A stretch of DNA of 38,165 nt from a virus. The translations under genes were made by a program, and so were the position numbers. The stretch lies in the IMG/VR virus record IMGVR_UViG_3300031463_000542, positions 1 to 38,165 of that record; one strand, given 5' to 3'. The notes under the pieces are model-generated. The model did not search any database. It saw only the letters and a list, made by a program, of their open reading frames with translations, and was not told the DNA's origin. Below, in pieces: positions 21,447-29,128 of the stretch (the first letter of the stretch is position 1; every line of letters starts with the position of its first letter).

Positions 21447-22193
21447 GTGGGCTGGACATTACAACAATATATCACATCCGTTAGAGAGAAGCTCCATGAT
21501 TTGAATGGGAACTTCTGGTCTGATCAATTGCTCACAGATTATATTCAAGAAGCTAGAGCTAAAATATTATTCGAGTCGGGATACACAAGGGCCCAGATTC
21601 TTGTTCCCATAGAACAGCTTGTTCCCACATATTCAGTATTTGTTAGCAGAGCATTGGGCGCTCCGCAAAACATCACCCCTCCATTTCAGTTCCCAGCAAA
21701 TCAAGAAAGGTATTATTTAGGAAATTTCTTAAGTTTGTTAAATGCTGAATCTATCACTGATGTTATAGACATTACGGTTGTTTGGGGGAACATTAAATAT
21801 CCTCTCAATTATTTTGTTTTTGAAGAACTCAATGCAGTACTGCGTCCGCTTTTAGGTTTCTCCATCATTCCAGTGGGGTATTCTTTTATACCAGAAACCC
21901 AGATGATTATCATAGCACCCATGCCTGCGGTCAACATGCCTTTTGAAATGGATCTTGTGTTTGAAATGCAAAGGGAAATTCCATCGGGTGGAGATTTTAT
22001 CAATACATTCGAGCTCAAAATGGCTATTGTGTTTTTAGCTTGTTCCTATGCGAAGAAATATGAGGGGAGGCTTCAAGAAGAGATGAGTTTCCTGCAGGAG
22101 CATGAGTATTATTTAAGCAAGTACGCAGAACACTGGGGAGGACAAGTCAGAAAGCGGAATCCATACGCACGCAGTCCTTTCCCAAGGATATAA
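21447..22193 (+). CDS. Head-tail adaptor-like protein
   Basis: The 248-residue protein begins with GTG at 21447 (GWTLQQYITSVREKLHDLNG, then FWSDQLLTDYIQEARAKILF), the helical start typical of gp11-type adaptor proteins that bind beneath the portal. A strand-rich middle and a C-terminal helical part (YAKKYEGRLQEEMSFLQEHE) follow. The GTG is chosen because the nearby ATG at 21445 is out of frame. Position after the capsid genes agrees. Confidence 0.65.
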   Translation: MGWTLQQYITSVREKLHDLNGNFWSDQLLTDYIQEARAKILFESGYTRAQILVPIEQLVPTYSVFVSRALGAPQNITPPFQFPANQERYYLGNFLSLLNAESITDVIDITVVWGNIKYPLNYFVFEELNAVLRPLLGFSIIPVGYSFIPETQMIIIAPMPAVNMPFEMDLVFEMQREIPSGGDFINTFELKMAIVFLACSYAKKYEGRLQEEMSFLQEHEYYLSKYAEHWGGQVRKRNPYARSPFPRI

Positions 22194-22199
22194 TTGTTT

Positions 22200-23909
22200 A
22201 TGCCTAACAACCAACAGAATTCATTTGTATACGGACGCATAGGTGGGGGATATTCTATAGGACAATTCCCAAGCCAGCCGAATTTAGGTGCTGAACAGAA
22301 CATTGATTCACGCCAATATTCTTTCAGCACATACCAAGGACTTTCTAGATCTAGTAGTAGATTTACGATAAGCGATGATTTGTTCTGGGACCAGGTGAAT
22401 CTTGTATCTATGGCAACGGAGAGCCTGAAAGCCATATCTGGATTGAGTCCAAATACTATTGCCAATTGGTCTGCATCCGTCAATACAACTAGTTATGTTC
22501 CACTCTATTGGATCAGGTATTTCAATCTAAACGGTACGGATTATATGGCAGTGATGCTCAATCAAACATTAGAAATATGGGACATAAACAGTGGCACCAT
22601 GACTACATCTATGAGTGGGCTTAGTGGAGTCAATACAGATATAGCAGTATGGTTAAACGAAGTACTCCTCATCATAGATTCTACTGGATATTATTCTTGG
22701 AATGGGTCCACATTTACCACAATTAGCACTTCCCAAACAGGATATAGAATAGTTGTATGGATGGGGTGTGCCATCATTGCAGGAGGTGCGATGAACAGGG
22801 TATTGACTTTTACTGCACCTGGAACTTATAATGGGTTTGGGCTTGGTAGCATTTCATTCCTACTCACAGACTCTTCTCTTGATGGGCAGATTGTATCGAT
22901 GGTTCCCTATGGACCTACACTGTTGATATTCTTCCCTAATGCTATTTATCAACTATCAGATTTATCAGTAACTAGCATGGGTCTTACTGTTGTATCCAGC
23001 CAAATGTTAACCAATGAAGTAGGCTGTCCTTTCCGTTGGGGAGCGACTTCGTTCGGAAGTACTATTTATTTCATCAATTATTATGGCGTATGGGCAATGA
23101 ATGGTGGAGTGCCTGTGAGGATATCCGAACACTTCAATGGTTTTTTTGATCCATTGGTTCAGGAAAGCATAAGCTTTGGAGCGAGTGTTTCTATAGGACA
23201 AACTTTACCTGCAACAAATTATATATCTTCAGGTACAGCTCAACTTTCTGGTAGACCATTTGTATGGTTCTTTGTTCCCTATCAGTATGACGCGCAAGAT
23301 AACGGATGGGATTCTTTCATGTTCATATGCGTGAGTGACATGGGGGATATATTCAGGATAAATGCGAATGCAATCAATTTTGTGAACAAGAATCCTGTAT
23401 TTGCTAAGACATATTATGTAGGCGGAAATCCATGGATAGCATTGGCTGTATCCGACACTTCTGGGAATGGGGCTATTTATACATTGAATTCACCTAGCAG
23501 TGGACAATCATTACCCTACCTAATACAGACAAAATATTATGATTATGGGAACTCTCCCATATATTGGAAAAAGCTTTATAAATTAGGAATAGGAGCACAA
23601 GGCATCCCAAGTATATCAATTCAAGCTCAGAACGAAGCTACTGTTTCTAATACTATTTCATTCTATACTTCTGGCATAACGTATGTTGGCAACACTTCAG
23701 GCCAAGTAGTATGGTTATCTAACAGTTCAAATCAACTGGTGTATATGACAGGAACACAAGCTTTATGGTCATGGGTTGCGAGTGATATAGACATGTGGGG
23801 GAGGATGATAGCATTTAATTTTTCAGGAAATACCTTGCCAGGAACAAGGAATCAGATTACTGATATAGGATCAGAATTAGAAATGTCAATGCCTTGGGGA
23901 ACACCTTAA
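22200..23909 (+). CDS. Beta-propeller-like tail protein (P22 gp10-type role)
   Basis: The 569-residue strand-rich protein has repeated W/Y/G-bearing units (LFWDQVNLVSMATE, GYRIVVWMGCAIIAGG, YGVWAMNGGVPVRISEHFNG). The SFLLTDSSLDGQIVSMVPYG and LLIFFPNAIYQLSD stretches resemble the propeller of packaged-DNA stabilisation/tail proteins such as P22 gp10. ATG at 22200 is preferred to the in-frame TTG at 22194 that directly follows the previous stop. It would close the portal channel and hold tail parts. Confidence 0.65.
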   Translation: MPNNQQNSFVYGRIGGGYSIGQFPSQPNLGAEQNIDSRQYSFSTYQGLSRSSSRFTISDDLFWDQVNLVSMATESLKAISGLSPNTIANWSASVNTTSYVPLYWIRYFNLNGTDYMAVMLNQTLEIWDINSGTMTTSMSGLSGVNTDIAVWLNEVLLIIDSTGYYSWNGSTFTTISTSQTGYRIVVWMGCAIIAGGAMNRVLTFTAPGTYNGFGLGSISFLLTDSSLDGQIVSMVPYGPTLLIFFPNAIYQLSDLSVTSMGLTVVSSQMLTNEVGCPFRWGATSFGSTIYFINYYGVWAMNGGVPVRISEHFNGFFDPLVQESISFGASVSIGQTLPATNYISSGTAQLSGRPFVWFFVPYQYDAQDNGWDSFMFICVSDMGDIFRINANAINFVNKNPVFAKTYYVGGNPWIALAVSDTSGNGAIYTLNSPSSGQSLPYLIQTKYYDYGNSPIYWKKLYKLGIGAQGIPSISIQAQNEATVSNTISFYTSGITYVGNTSGQVVWLSNSSNQLVYMTGTQALWSWVASDIDMWGRMIAFNFSGNTLPGTRNQITDIGSELEMSMPWGTP

Positions 23910-23913
23910 TAAT

Positions 23914-24696
23914 ATGAGCGCACAGAAAAGTTTTGGAGGCTACAATCCTAAAGGATTTATCCGCTATGACATGGAGAAGAAGAACTTCAGTTCCAATTGG
24001 ATGGAACTAATGAAGAACTTCAACATTCTTACTAAGACTGCTGGGTATTGGGACCATATATCAGGAGCCACGAACCCAGGCTCTGTACCAGTGCGTGATA
24101 CAAACGGAAGAATACAGGCGGCTGATCCAGCAGCGCCTCAGGATTTAGTTACAGTCAACTATCTGAACAACACAGCAAGCAGCACTTCTCCGACAGCCAA
24201 AACCCTAGCTATGCGAGATTCTAGTGGGGTGTTGTGGGCAGCAGACCCTAATGCTTCTGACACACAGGGTGTTGTTACAGTCAACTATCTGAACAACACA
24301 AAAATATATGCAAACACAGTGGCGAAAACTAATGTTAGCGCACCAGCCGTAGCATGGACTGCTATTCCATTGTCTTCTATATCTAGTTCCGTAGGCTCAG
24401 GTTGGAGCATCAATTCTAGTGGACAGTTAGTAATTCCAGTTGCTGGGAATTATATCATTGTTGTCAATGCATCGGCTATGAATGTAAGTATTACTCAGGT
24501 ATCATACTATGTAAATGGTGCTCTATCTGCTGATAAAACCAGTGTTGCTTCATACATTAGCAATAACTCCGCAGGCTTTATAATGACAATAAACACATTA
24601 AATGCTAACTCAACGTTACAACCAGCTGTCTATAATGGATCTTCAAGTGCAGTCACAGTGGGAGGAATTATTTATTTCAAGGTTATAAGTCAATAG
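23914..24696 (+). CDS. Tail fibre/appendage protein, short form
   Basis: The 260-residue protein has a capsid- or tail-binding N terminus, then two copies of a fibre repeat (VRDTNGRIQAADPAAPQDLV-TVNYLNN and MRDSSGVLWAADPNASDTQG-VTVNYLNN), and a C-terminal beta-sandwich-like head (GWSINSSGQLVIPVAGNYII) comparable to C1q/collar-type receptor-binding domains. A 27-base stretch is repeated exactly (24148-24174 and 24274-24300). It starts four bases after the previous stop without a clear SD. It probably forms trimeric tail fibres together with the next protein. Confidence 0.7.
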   Translation: MSAQKSFGGYNPKGFIRYDMEKKNFSSNWMELMKNFNILTKTAGYWDHISGATNPGSVPVRDTNGRIQAADPAAPQDLVTVNYLNNTASSTSPTAKTLAMRDSSGVLWAADPNASDTQGVVTVNYLNNTKIYANTVAKTNVSAPAVAWTAIPLSSISSSVGSGWSINSSGQLVIPVAGNYIIVVNASAMNVSITQVSYYVNGALSADKTSVASYISNNSAGFIMTINTLNANSTLQPAVYNGSSSAVTVGGIIYFKVISQ

Positions 24697-24708
24697 GAGG
24701 AGAAAAAT

Positions 24709-25989
24709 ATGGCAAGACCAGTTACGCTGCCTTTCAATGTGGCTAATGCTACAGGGACACAGACAAGTCCATATCCATTAGCCAATTTCCAACAGAACTA
24801 TACAGCATTGCAAAGTGCGATCAACGATCCTGCGTCAGGATATGTGAATTTAGTGTATGACACAGGCACAGCTAATGCTTATGCAGGCACACTCAATCCT
24901 GCACCATCGGCGATGGTGTCAGGACTTACCGTAGTCTTGAAAATAGCTAATTCTAACACAGGTGCTTCAACTTTCAATCTGAACAGCTTAGGCGCTCAGC
25001 CTATAGTGAACATGATGGGGCAGGCACTTAGCGGAGGAGCTCTGCCTGCTGGTGGATATGCAGTCTTGACTTATGACGCAACGGCAAGCCAATGGGTGTT
25101 GACAAACGTAGTGAACTTACCTTCGATATTAAACATTTCTACATCCGACACTCCAAACACGTTAGCCCAGAGGGATAATAGCGGAATACTCTATGGAGCA
25201 GATCCAGCTTCTACGGATACTCAGGGGCTTGTTACGGTAAATTATGCGAACAACAATCTAGTTGCTTCTTCATTGCTTTCTGTAAATCCAAACGCCAATA
25301 CTGTGGCATTGAGGAATTCAAATGGTATCTTGTACTCAGCCAATCCAACTTCAAGCGATACTCAAGGTACAGTAACAGTAGGGTATTTGAATTCAATCAC
25401 TTCTGTTTCGAATAAAGCTAATATGATAGCTCAAAGGGATGCAAATGGCGTACTTTATGCGGGGAGTCCACCGGCCAATAATTCTAGTGGGGTTGTCAAT
25501 CTTGCGTATCTTCAGAATGCTGTAGGCGCTATAACTGGATCCGCTTCCAATACTGGTAACACCATAGCGGTTCGGGGTCCAGAGGGGAACGCTCAATTCA
25601 CCAATGCCTTGCCGTGTATGGTTCTTGCAAATCTTAACATGAATGCTTCGGGGAATGTACCTGTCAGCAGTATTGTCACAAATTATGGAGGCTGGACCAC
25701 TAATTCTAGTGGACTGCTGGTTACTCCGGTATCAGGAGTTTTTATAGGCGGAGTTGTATGCTGGGCGTCTTATATTTATCAAACTTCTTTTACTTTATAT
25801 TCAGGTAGCACAGTGGTCGGTGGAGCAATTGTAGGATCTGCTACTACAGATTATGGTACACAATCGGGATCATTCAACATTACGTCAGCATTCTATTCTG
25901 CAGCTAACACAGTATTCTATTTAAAAGCTGGTGCAGCTATTGGGAACAATGGACTTATTTGGGCGGTACGCATACCGTTTACCTCTTAG
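24709..25989 (+). CDS. Tail fibre protein, long form
   Basis: The 426-residue protein begins MARPVTLPFNVANATGTQTS and has an N-terminal region typical of fibre attachment (PYPLANFQQNYTALQSAIND). Four copies of the same repeat follow (NTLAQRDNSGILYGADP, NTVALRNSNGILYSANP, NMIAQRDANGVLYAGSP, and a shorter NTIAVRGPEG), then a C-terminal domain (GWTTNSSGLLVTPVSGVF) homologous to the previous protein's. It has a strong SD (AGGAGGAG). Its last 69 bases are overlapped antisense by the gene at 25921-26280. The C-terminal domain is the likely receptor-binding part. Confidence 0.75.
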   Translation: MARPVTLPFNVANATGTQTSPYPLANFQQNYTALQSAINDPASGYVNLVYDTGTANAYAGTLNPAPSAMVSGLTVVLKIANSNTGASTFNLNSLGAQPIVNMMGQALSGGALPAGGYAVLTYDATASQWVLTNVVNLPSILNISTSDTPNTLAQRDNSGILYGADPASTDTQGLVTVNYANNNLVASSLLSVNPNANTVALRNSNGILYSANPTSSDTQGTVTVGYLNSITSVSNKANMIAQRDANGVLYAGSPPANNSSGVVNLAYLQNAVGAITGSASNTGNTIAVRGPEGNAQFTNALPCMVLANLNMNASGNVPVSSIVTNYGGWTTNSSGLLVTPVSGVFIGGVVCWASYIYQTSFTLYSGSTVVGGAIVGSATTDYGTQSGSFNITSAFYSAANTVFYLKAGAAIGNNGLIWAVRIPFTS

Positions 25990-26280
25990 GTGAGGTCTTC
26001 TTTTTAGGCCTACATGCCAATATACCTCATTTGGCTGGTACGTATGTACGAACCATTTGAGCCATGCCTTAGGATTCCTACCAGCGAAATAGATAATATG
26101 CGCAATGTTTCCTTCTTCTATGTCGAATATGCACCAGCTTGTTCCGTCCTGGCTTCGGATGATTCTGCCGCGGTTATATAGATAGACTAGGTAGCCCATG
26201 AGTTGGAATTCTGGTTCTTTTTTCCAGCCGTGCTCCACAAAAAAACTGTAGACATCCCCTAGAGTTTCAGGTATTTTCAT
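25921..26280 (-). CDS. Hypothetical protein, GNAT-like small virion-region protein
   Basis: The 119-residue protein has a compact alpha/beta look (GDVYSFFVEHGWKKEPEFQL, GRIIRSQDGTSWCIFDIEEG, then NPKAWLKWFVHTYQPNEVYW) and a basic end (RRPHLRGKRYAYRP). The layout resembles phage GNAT-like acceptor-free proteins near ejection genes, as in T7 gp13, but no acetyl-CoA motif is seen, so function stays open. It is the only minus-strand gene in the late block. Its C terminus overlaps the fibre gene antisense, and its ATG is five bases from the ATG of the divergent gene at 26286. A near copy of the 9004-9023 palindrome lies within it. Confidence 0.6.
   Translation of the reverse strand: MKIPETLGDVYSFFVEHGWKKEPEFQLMGYLVYLYNRGRIIRSQDGTSWCIFDIEEGNIAHIIYFAGRNPKAWLKWFVHTYQPNEVYWHVGLKRRPHLRGKRYAYRPNKSIVPNSCTSF
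26249..26277 (+). promoter_or_regulatory. Candidate leaderless promoter for the ejection gene block
   Basis: TAGACA (26249-26254), a 17-base spacer and TATTTT (26272-26277) are followed after 8 bases by the ATG at 26286. It lies inside the 5-prime end of the minus-strand gene. This geometry agrees with the other candidate leaderless promoters, and a promoter is expected here because a leftward gene interrupts the late operon. Confidence 0.4.
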
Positions 26281-26285
26281 GACAT

Positions 26286-26444
26286 ATGGGAGAGCCTAAT
26301 ATAGATTACGAGAAGTTGCAACCGTTTGCTAAGGCCGGCCAAAAGGAATCTTCTTTGTACGACGAGAGGTTGTGGGAAGAAAAATGCTTGATTTGTGTAT
26401 CTGGACTGCAAGCTAAGGAGACTATAAACAATGGGCGACAGTAA
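26286..26444 (+). CDS. Small hypothetical protein, 52 aa
   Basis: A 52-codon frame (MGEPNIDYEKLQPFAKAGQK, then a C-x-x-C near LWEEKCLICVSG) ending at TAA 26442-26444, overlapping the next gene by 14 bases. GGAG for the next gene is inside it, so the two may be coupled. No SD precedes its ATG; a leaderless-type promoter does. It is a likely small virion or morphogenesis protein of unknown role. Confidence 0.5.
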   Translation: MGEPNIDYEKLQPFAKAGQKESSLYDERLWEEKCLICVSGLQAKETINNGRQ

Positions 26445-27480
26445 TCCTAATTATGGTCCGCTTGAGGCCGCTGCTAACATTGGACTAGCAGAATCTAGTC
26501 AGTACAACCAAGCGTTCTGGCAAGGACAACCTCTGCCTGGAGTGCCTGTGCCATCACCTGATCAAAAATCTGCGATGGGTACTGAGGCATACCCTTTACC
26601 TGAGGCCGTAGGAACATCTGAAAACCTGATAGGCTCACTCTACAACCCTAGTCTAGCTCCGCCTGTACAACAACAGGTTTTCAGTGAGTTAGATCCGATG
26701 TTTACCCAACTGGGCATTACAGGACAGAAAATGCTAGGTGAAGGTACAAGTGGATTGCCTCAAACGGTTTCACAAATACAATCTGCTTCACAAGGGCTTT
26801 TAGGATTTTATGAGAATCCGCCTCCAGAAATACAAAATCTGATCAATACATCGAATCAGATCATGACAGCTTACCAAAAAGGCCAGCTACCCAAAGGCCA
26901 GGATGCTATATTTCAAGCGGCTCGTCAACGCATGACAAATCAGCTGAACGCCACGTTTGCTAGCCTTGGGCTTGTAGGATCTACAGCTCAAGCAGAAGCT
27001 TTGGGGATGATGGATATCCAGCTTGCTGGGGCAAAGGGAGAACTGTTGAACCAGGATCTGCAGCTTGCTCAATCAGGGCTTCAGGAAGCAGAAAGCCTAA
27101 GACTGAACGCAGCACAGTTAGGATTAGGAGGGTTAGGAACTGTAGGCGCATTGCAACAAGAGATGATCAGTGATTCCATGGCGGCTATAGGAATGGCACA
27201 GGAATATGGGCTAACCAAAAGTTCTATGTATACACAGAATCTTTCTTTGGGCGAAGCGTTGAGACAGTCAGAGCAGTGGCCACTGGAATACAAGCTATCT
27301 ACAGCAGGATTGTATTCAAAGAATGCTGCGGCATATTTAGGCATGGATATAAGCGCACAGGATGCTATACTAGCTGCACAAATAGCAGAACAGCAGATGA
27401 TGTGGGGGGCTATTGGCAGCTTCTTTGGAGGTATAGGAAGTCTGATGGGGTATGGTATGGGTCCAGGTTTCTTGAAATAA
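26431..27480 (+). CDS. Internal virion/ejection-type protein, 349 aa
   Basis: The Ala/Gly/Gln-rich helical protein (AAARQRMTNQLNATFASLGL-type stretches; QQEMISDSMAAIGMAQEYGL) ends in a glycine-rich hydrophobic tail (WGAIGSFFGGIGSLMGYGMG). This composition and place, first of three ejection-type genes after the fibres, match podovirus internal core proteins such as T7 gp14 or P22 gp7, which enter the cell envelope during DNA delivery. The GGAG 11 bases upstream is a usable SD. The family itself is not recognised. Confidence 0.6.
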   Translation: MGDSNPNYGPLEAAANIGLAESSQYNQAFWQGQPLPGVPVPSPDQKSAMGTEAYPLPEAVGTSENLIGSLYNPSLAPPVQQQVFSELDPMFTQLGITGQKMLGEGTSGLPQTVSQIQSASQGLLGFYENPPPEIQNLINTSNQIMTAYQKGQLPKGQDAIFQAARQRMTNQLNATFASLGLVGSTAQAEALGMMDIQLAGAKGELLNQDLQLAQSGLQEAESLRLNAAQLGLGGLGTVGALQQEMISDSMAAIGMAQEYGLTKSSMYTQNLSLGEALRQSEQWPLEYKLSTAGLYSKNAAAYLGMDISAQDAILAAQIAEQQMMWGAIGSFFGGIGSLMGYGMGPGFLK

Positions 27481-27484
27481 TAAT

Positions 27485-29128
27485 ATGCCAGAAGAACCAA
27501 ATCAACCACAAAACATAAAGGCAAACCCAGATGATGAGAATTTGGGAGGGGTAAGTTTTGCCTACAGTCTAGAAACACAGAAAGAAATAGAAAAACTTAG
27601 TGAAATACAATCTAGGTTGGAGTCTATACAGGATCAGCAAACTCAGCAAGACTTAGAAAAACTCCCTCCAGAACAGAGAGAAAGAGCAAAGCAACAAATA
27701 GATTTAGAAAAACAATATCAAAACCAACTGGAAATAGTTACACAACGCAGACTAGCTGAAATATATGGAGACATTCAACCCTTAAAAGAGAAAAGAGAGA
27801 CATTAGAAGAGGAAAGAAATCTTTATAAACAACAAATAAAAGACATCATAGAGAAGACATCCCGCTCAAAAGCTCCAGAGCTAGATATCAAAACTCAGAG
27901 AAAAAGACTTCTTATAAGTTCCCTAATACTAGGAGCTGTTGCAGGAATAGGGGCTCTTCTTGGTGGGAGAGCTAATTTTGGAGGATTCATAGGTGGTCTT
28001 GGTATGGGGCTGCAGGAACTTGTTAAAGGCAACAAAGAGGCAGCGAAAGAATATTTAGAGTATGCACGCCAGAGATACAAGGATTGGCTTGAGGAACAAT
28101 ATCATCTCGAAGAATCTTATGATAAGCTCTTACAAAACACATCTCTCTCTATTGAGGATATAGACAAACTCATGCAAGCCAAAATGAGGGAAGCTGGATC
28201 AGTCCTAAGAGATTATCAGCAATATAGGAAAGTGGTAGGAAGACTCATCAAATTCTCTGGTCCTGCTGTCAAAACTGCTCTCATGCAAGATGAGAAGATG
28301 AGGCAATATGAGCAAACAGTTGAAGATGCTAAAAAGAGAATAATAGAAGAAAATCCTGAATATAAGGATAGACCAGATGTGGTTGAGGATTATGTAAGAA
28401 ACATTTTACTGCCCAAATCCAGCGCTAACAACCAAACTCAACTAAACATGGGGCTAAAGAAATTAAATGACCAAACATATAGAACAGAACTTAGGAATTA
28501 TGATGCTAAGAAATATAAGCAGCAACAATATGAGGGTACGTTCTTAGACAAATTGAAGCGTTATACTGAACACACACCTAAAAAACAATCCATGAGAAGT
28601 GAAAAAGAAAATGAACAGCTCAATAGGGCAGTGGTAGAGAAACTCCCAGAATTGCCAGCTATAGGTATCACAAAGGAAAATAAGAACAGGACAATTCTGA
28701 GAACTATGGAGTTTGAAGGGTTTCAATCAACCCCATTCGTAGATAATGATAAGAAGAAACGTGTAGGATATAGCACATACGCCAGGGACAATGATTATTT
28801 CTCCGATGATGCTATGGGCAGAGAAGCTGCTGCGCACAGGCTCTTAGAAGAATTACAAATGAAGGCCAACACTATGAGAGAATTAATTGGAGCAGACAAA
28901 TGGAACAAACTCACTCCAGAACAAAGGTATGCGTTAACAGACCTGGCATTCCATTTTGGGGAAGGGCGGATGAAAGATATATTGAATGTCATTGCGAAGG
29001 GAGACTTCGAAGAAGTAGCTAGACTTTTAACAGAAAAGAGATACATGAAACTCCAAGGGGATCTAAACGAAGGCTTTACGGAACGAGCCCAATGGCGTAG
29101 GTCACTTTGGGAAAGTGGATTGTCATGA
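27485..29128 (+). CDS. Ejection-type protein with C-terminal T4-lysozyme-like (GH24) domain
   Basis: The 547-residue protein has a long charged coiled-coil N-terminal half, a hydrophobic Gly-rich segment (LILGAVAGIGALLGGRANFG, about residues 142-161) that could cross or touch a membrane, and a C-terminal muramidase domain. The motif FEGFQSTPFVDND gives E411 and D420, nine residues apart as E11 and D20 are in T4 lysozyme, followed by VGYST with T431; LTPEQRYALTDLAFHFGEGR is the usual second half of this fold. It probably opens the cell wall locally during DNA entry. It ends in an ATGA overlap with the giant gene. Confidence 0.75.
   Translation: MPEEPNQPQNIKANPDDENLGGVSFAYSLETQKEIEKLSEIQSRLESIQDQQTQQDLEKLPPEQRERAKQQIDLEKQYQNQLEIVTQRRLAEIYGDIQPLKEKRETLEEERNLYKQQIKDIIEKTSRSKAPELDIKTQRKRLLISSLILGAVAGIGALLGGRANFGGFIGGLGMGLQELVKGNKEAAKEYLEYARQRYKDWLEEQYHLEESYDKLLQNTSLSIEDIDKLMQAKMREAGSVLRDYQQYRKVVGRLIKFSGPAVKTALMQDEKMRQYEQTVEDAKKRIIEENPEYKDRPDVVEDYVRNILLPKSSANNQTQLNMGLKKLNDQTYRTELRNYDAKKYKQQQYEGTFLDKLKRYTEHTPKKQSMRSEKENEQLNRAVVEKLPELPAIGITKENKNRTILRTMEFEGFQSTPFVDNDKKKRVGYSTYARDNDYFSDDAMGREAAAHRLLEELQMKANTMRELIGADKWNKLTPEQRYALTDLAFHFGEGRMKDILNVIAKGDFEEVARLLTEKRYMKLQGDLNEGFTERAQWRRSLWESGLS

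Noticed and set aside
24148-25600. Diversity-generating retroelement acting on the fibre genes
   Set aside because: No reverse transcriptase gene and no template repeat with A-specific changes were seen; the repeats are structural units of the fibre.
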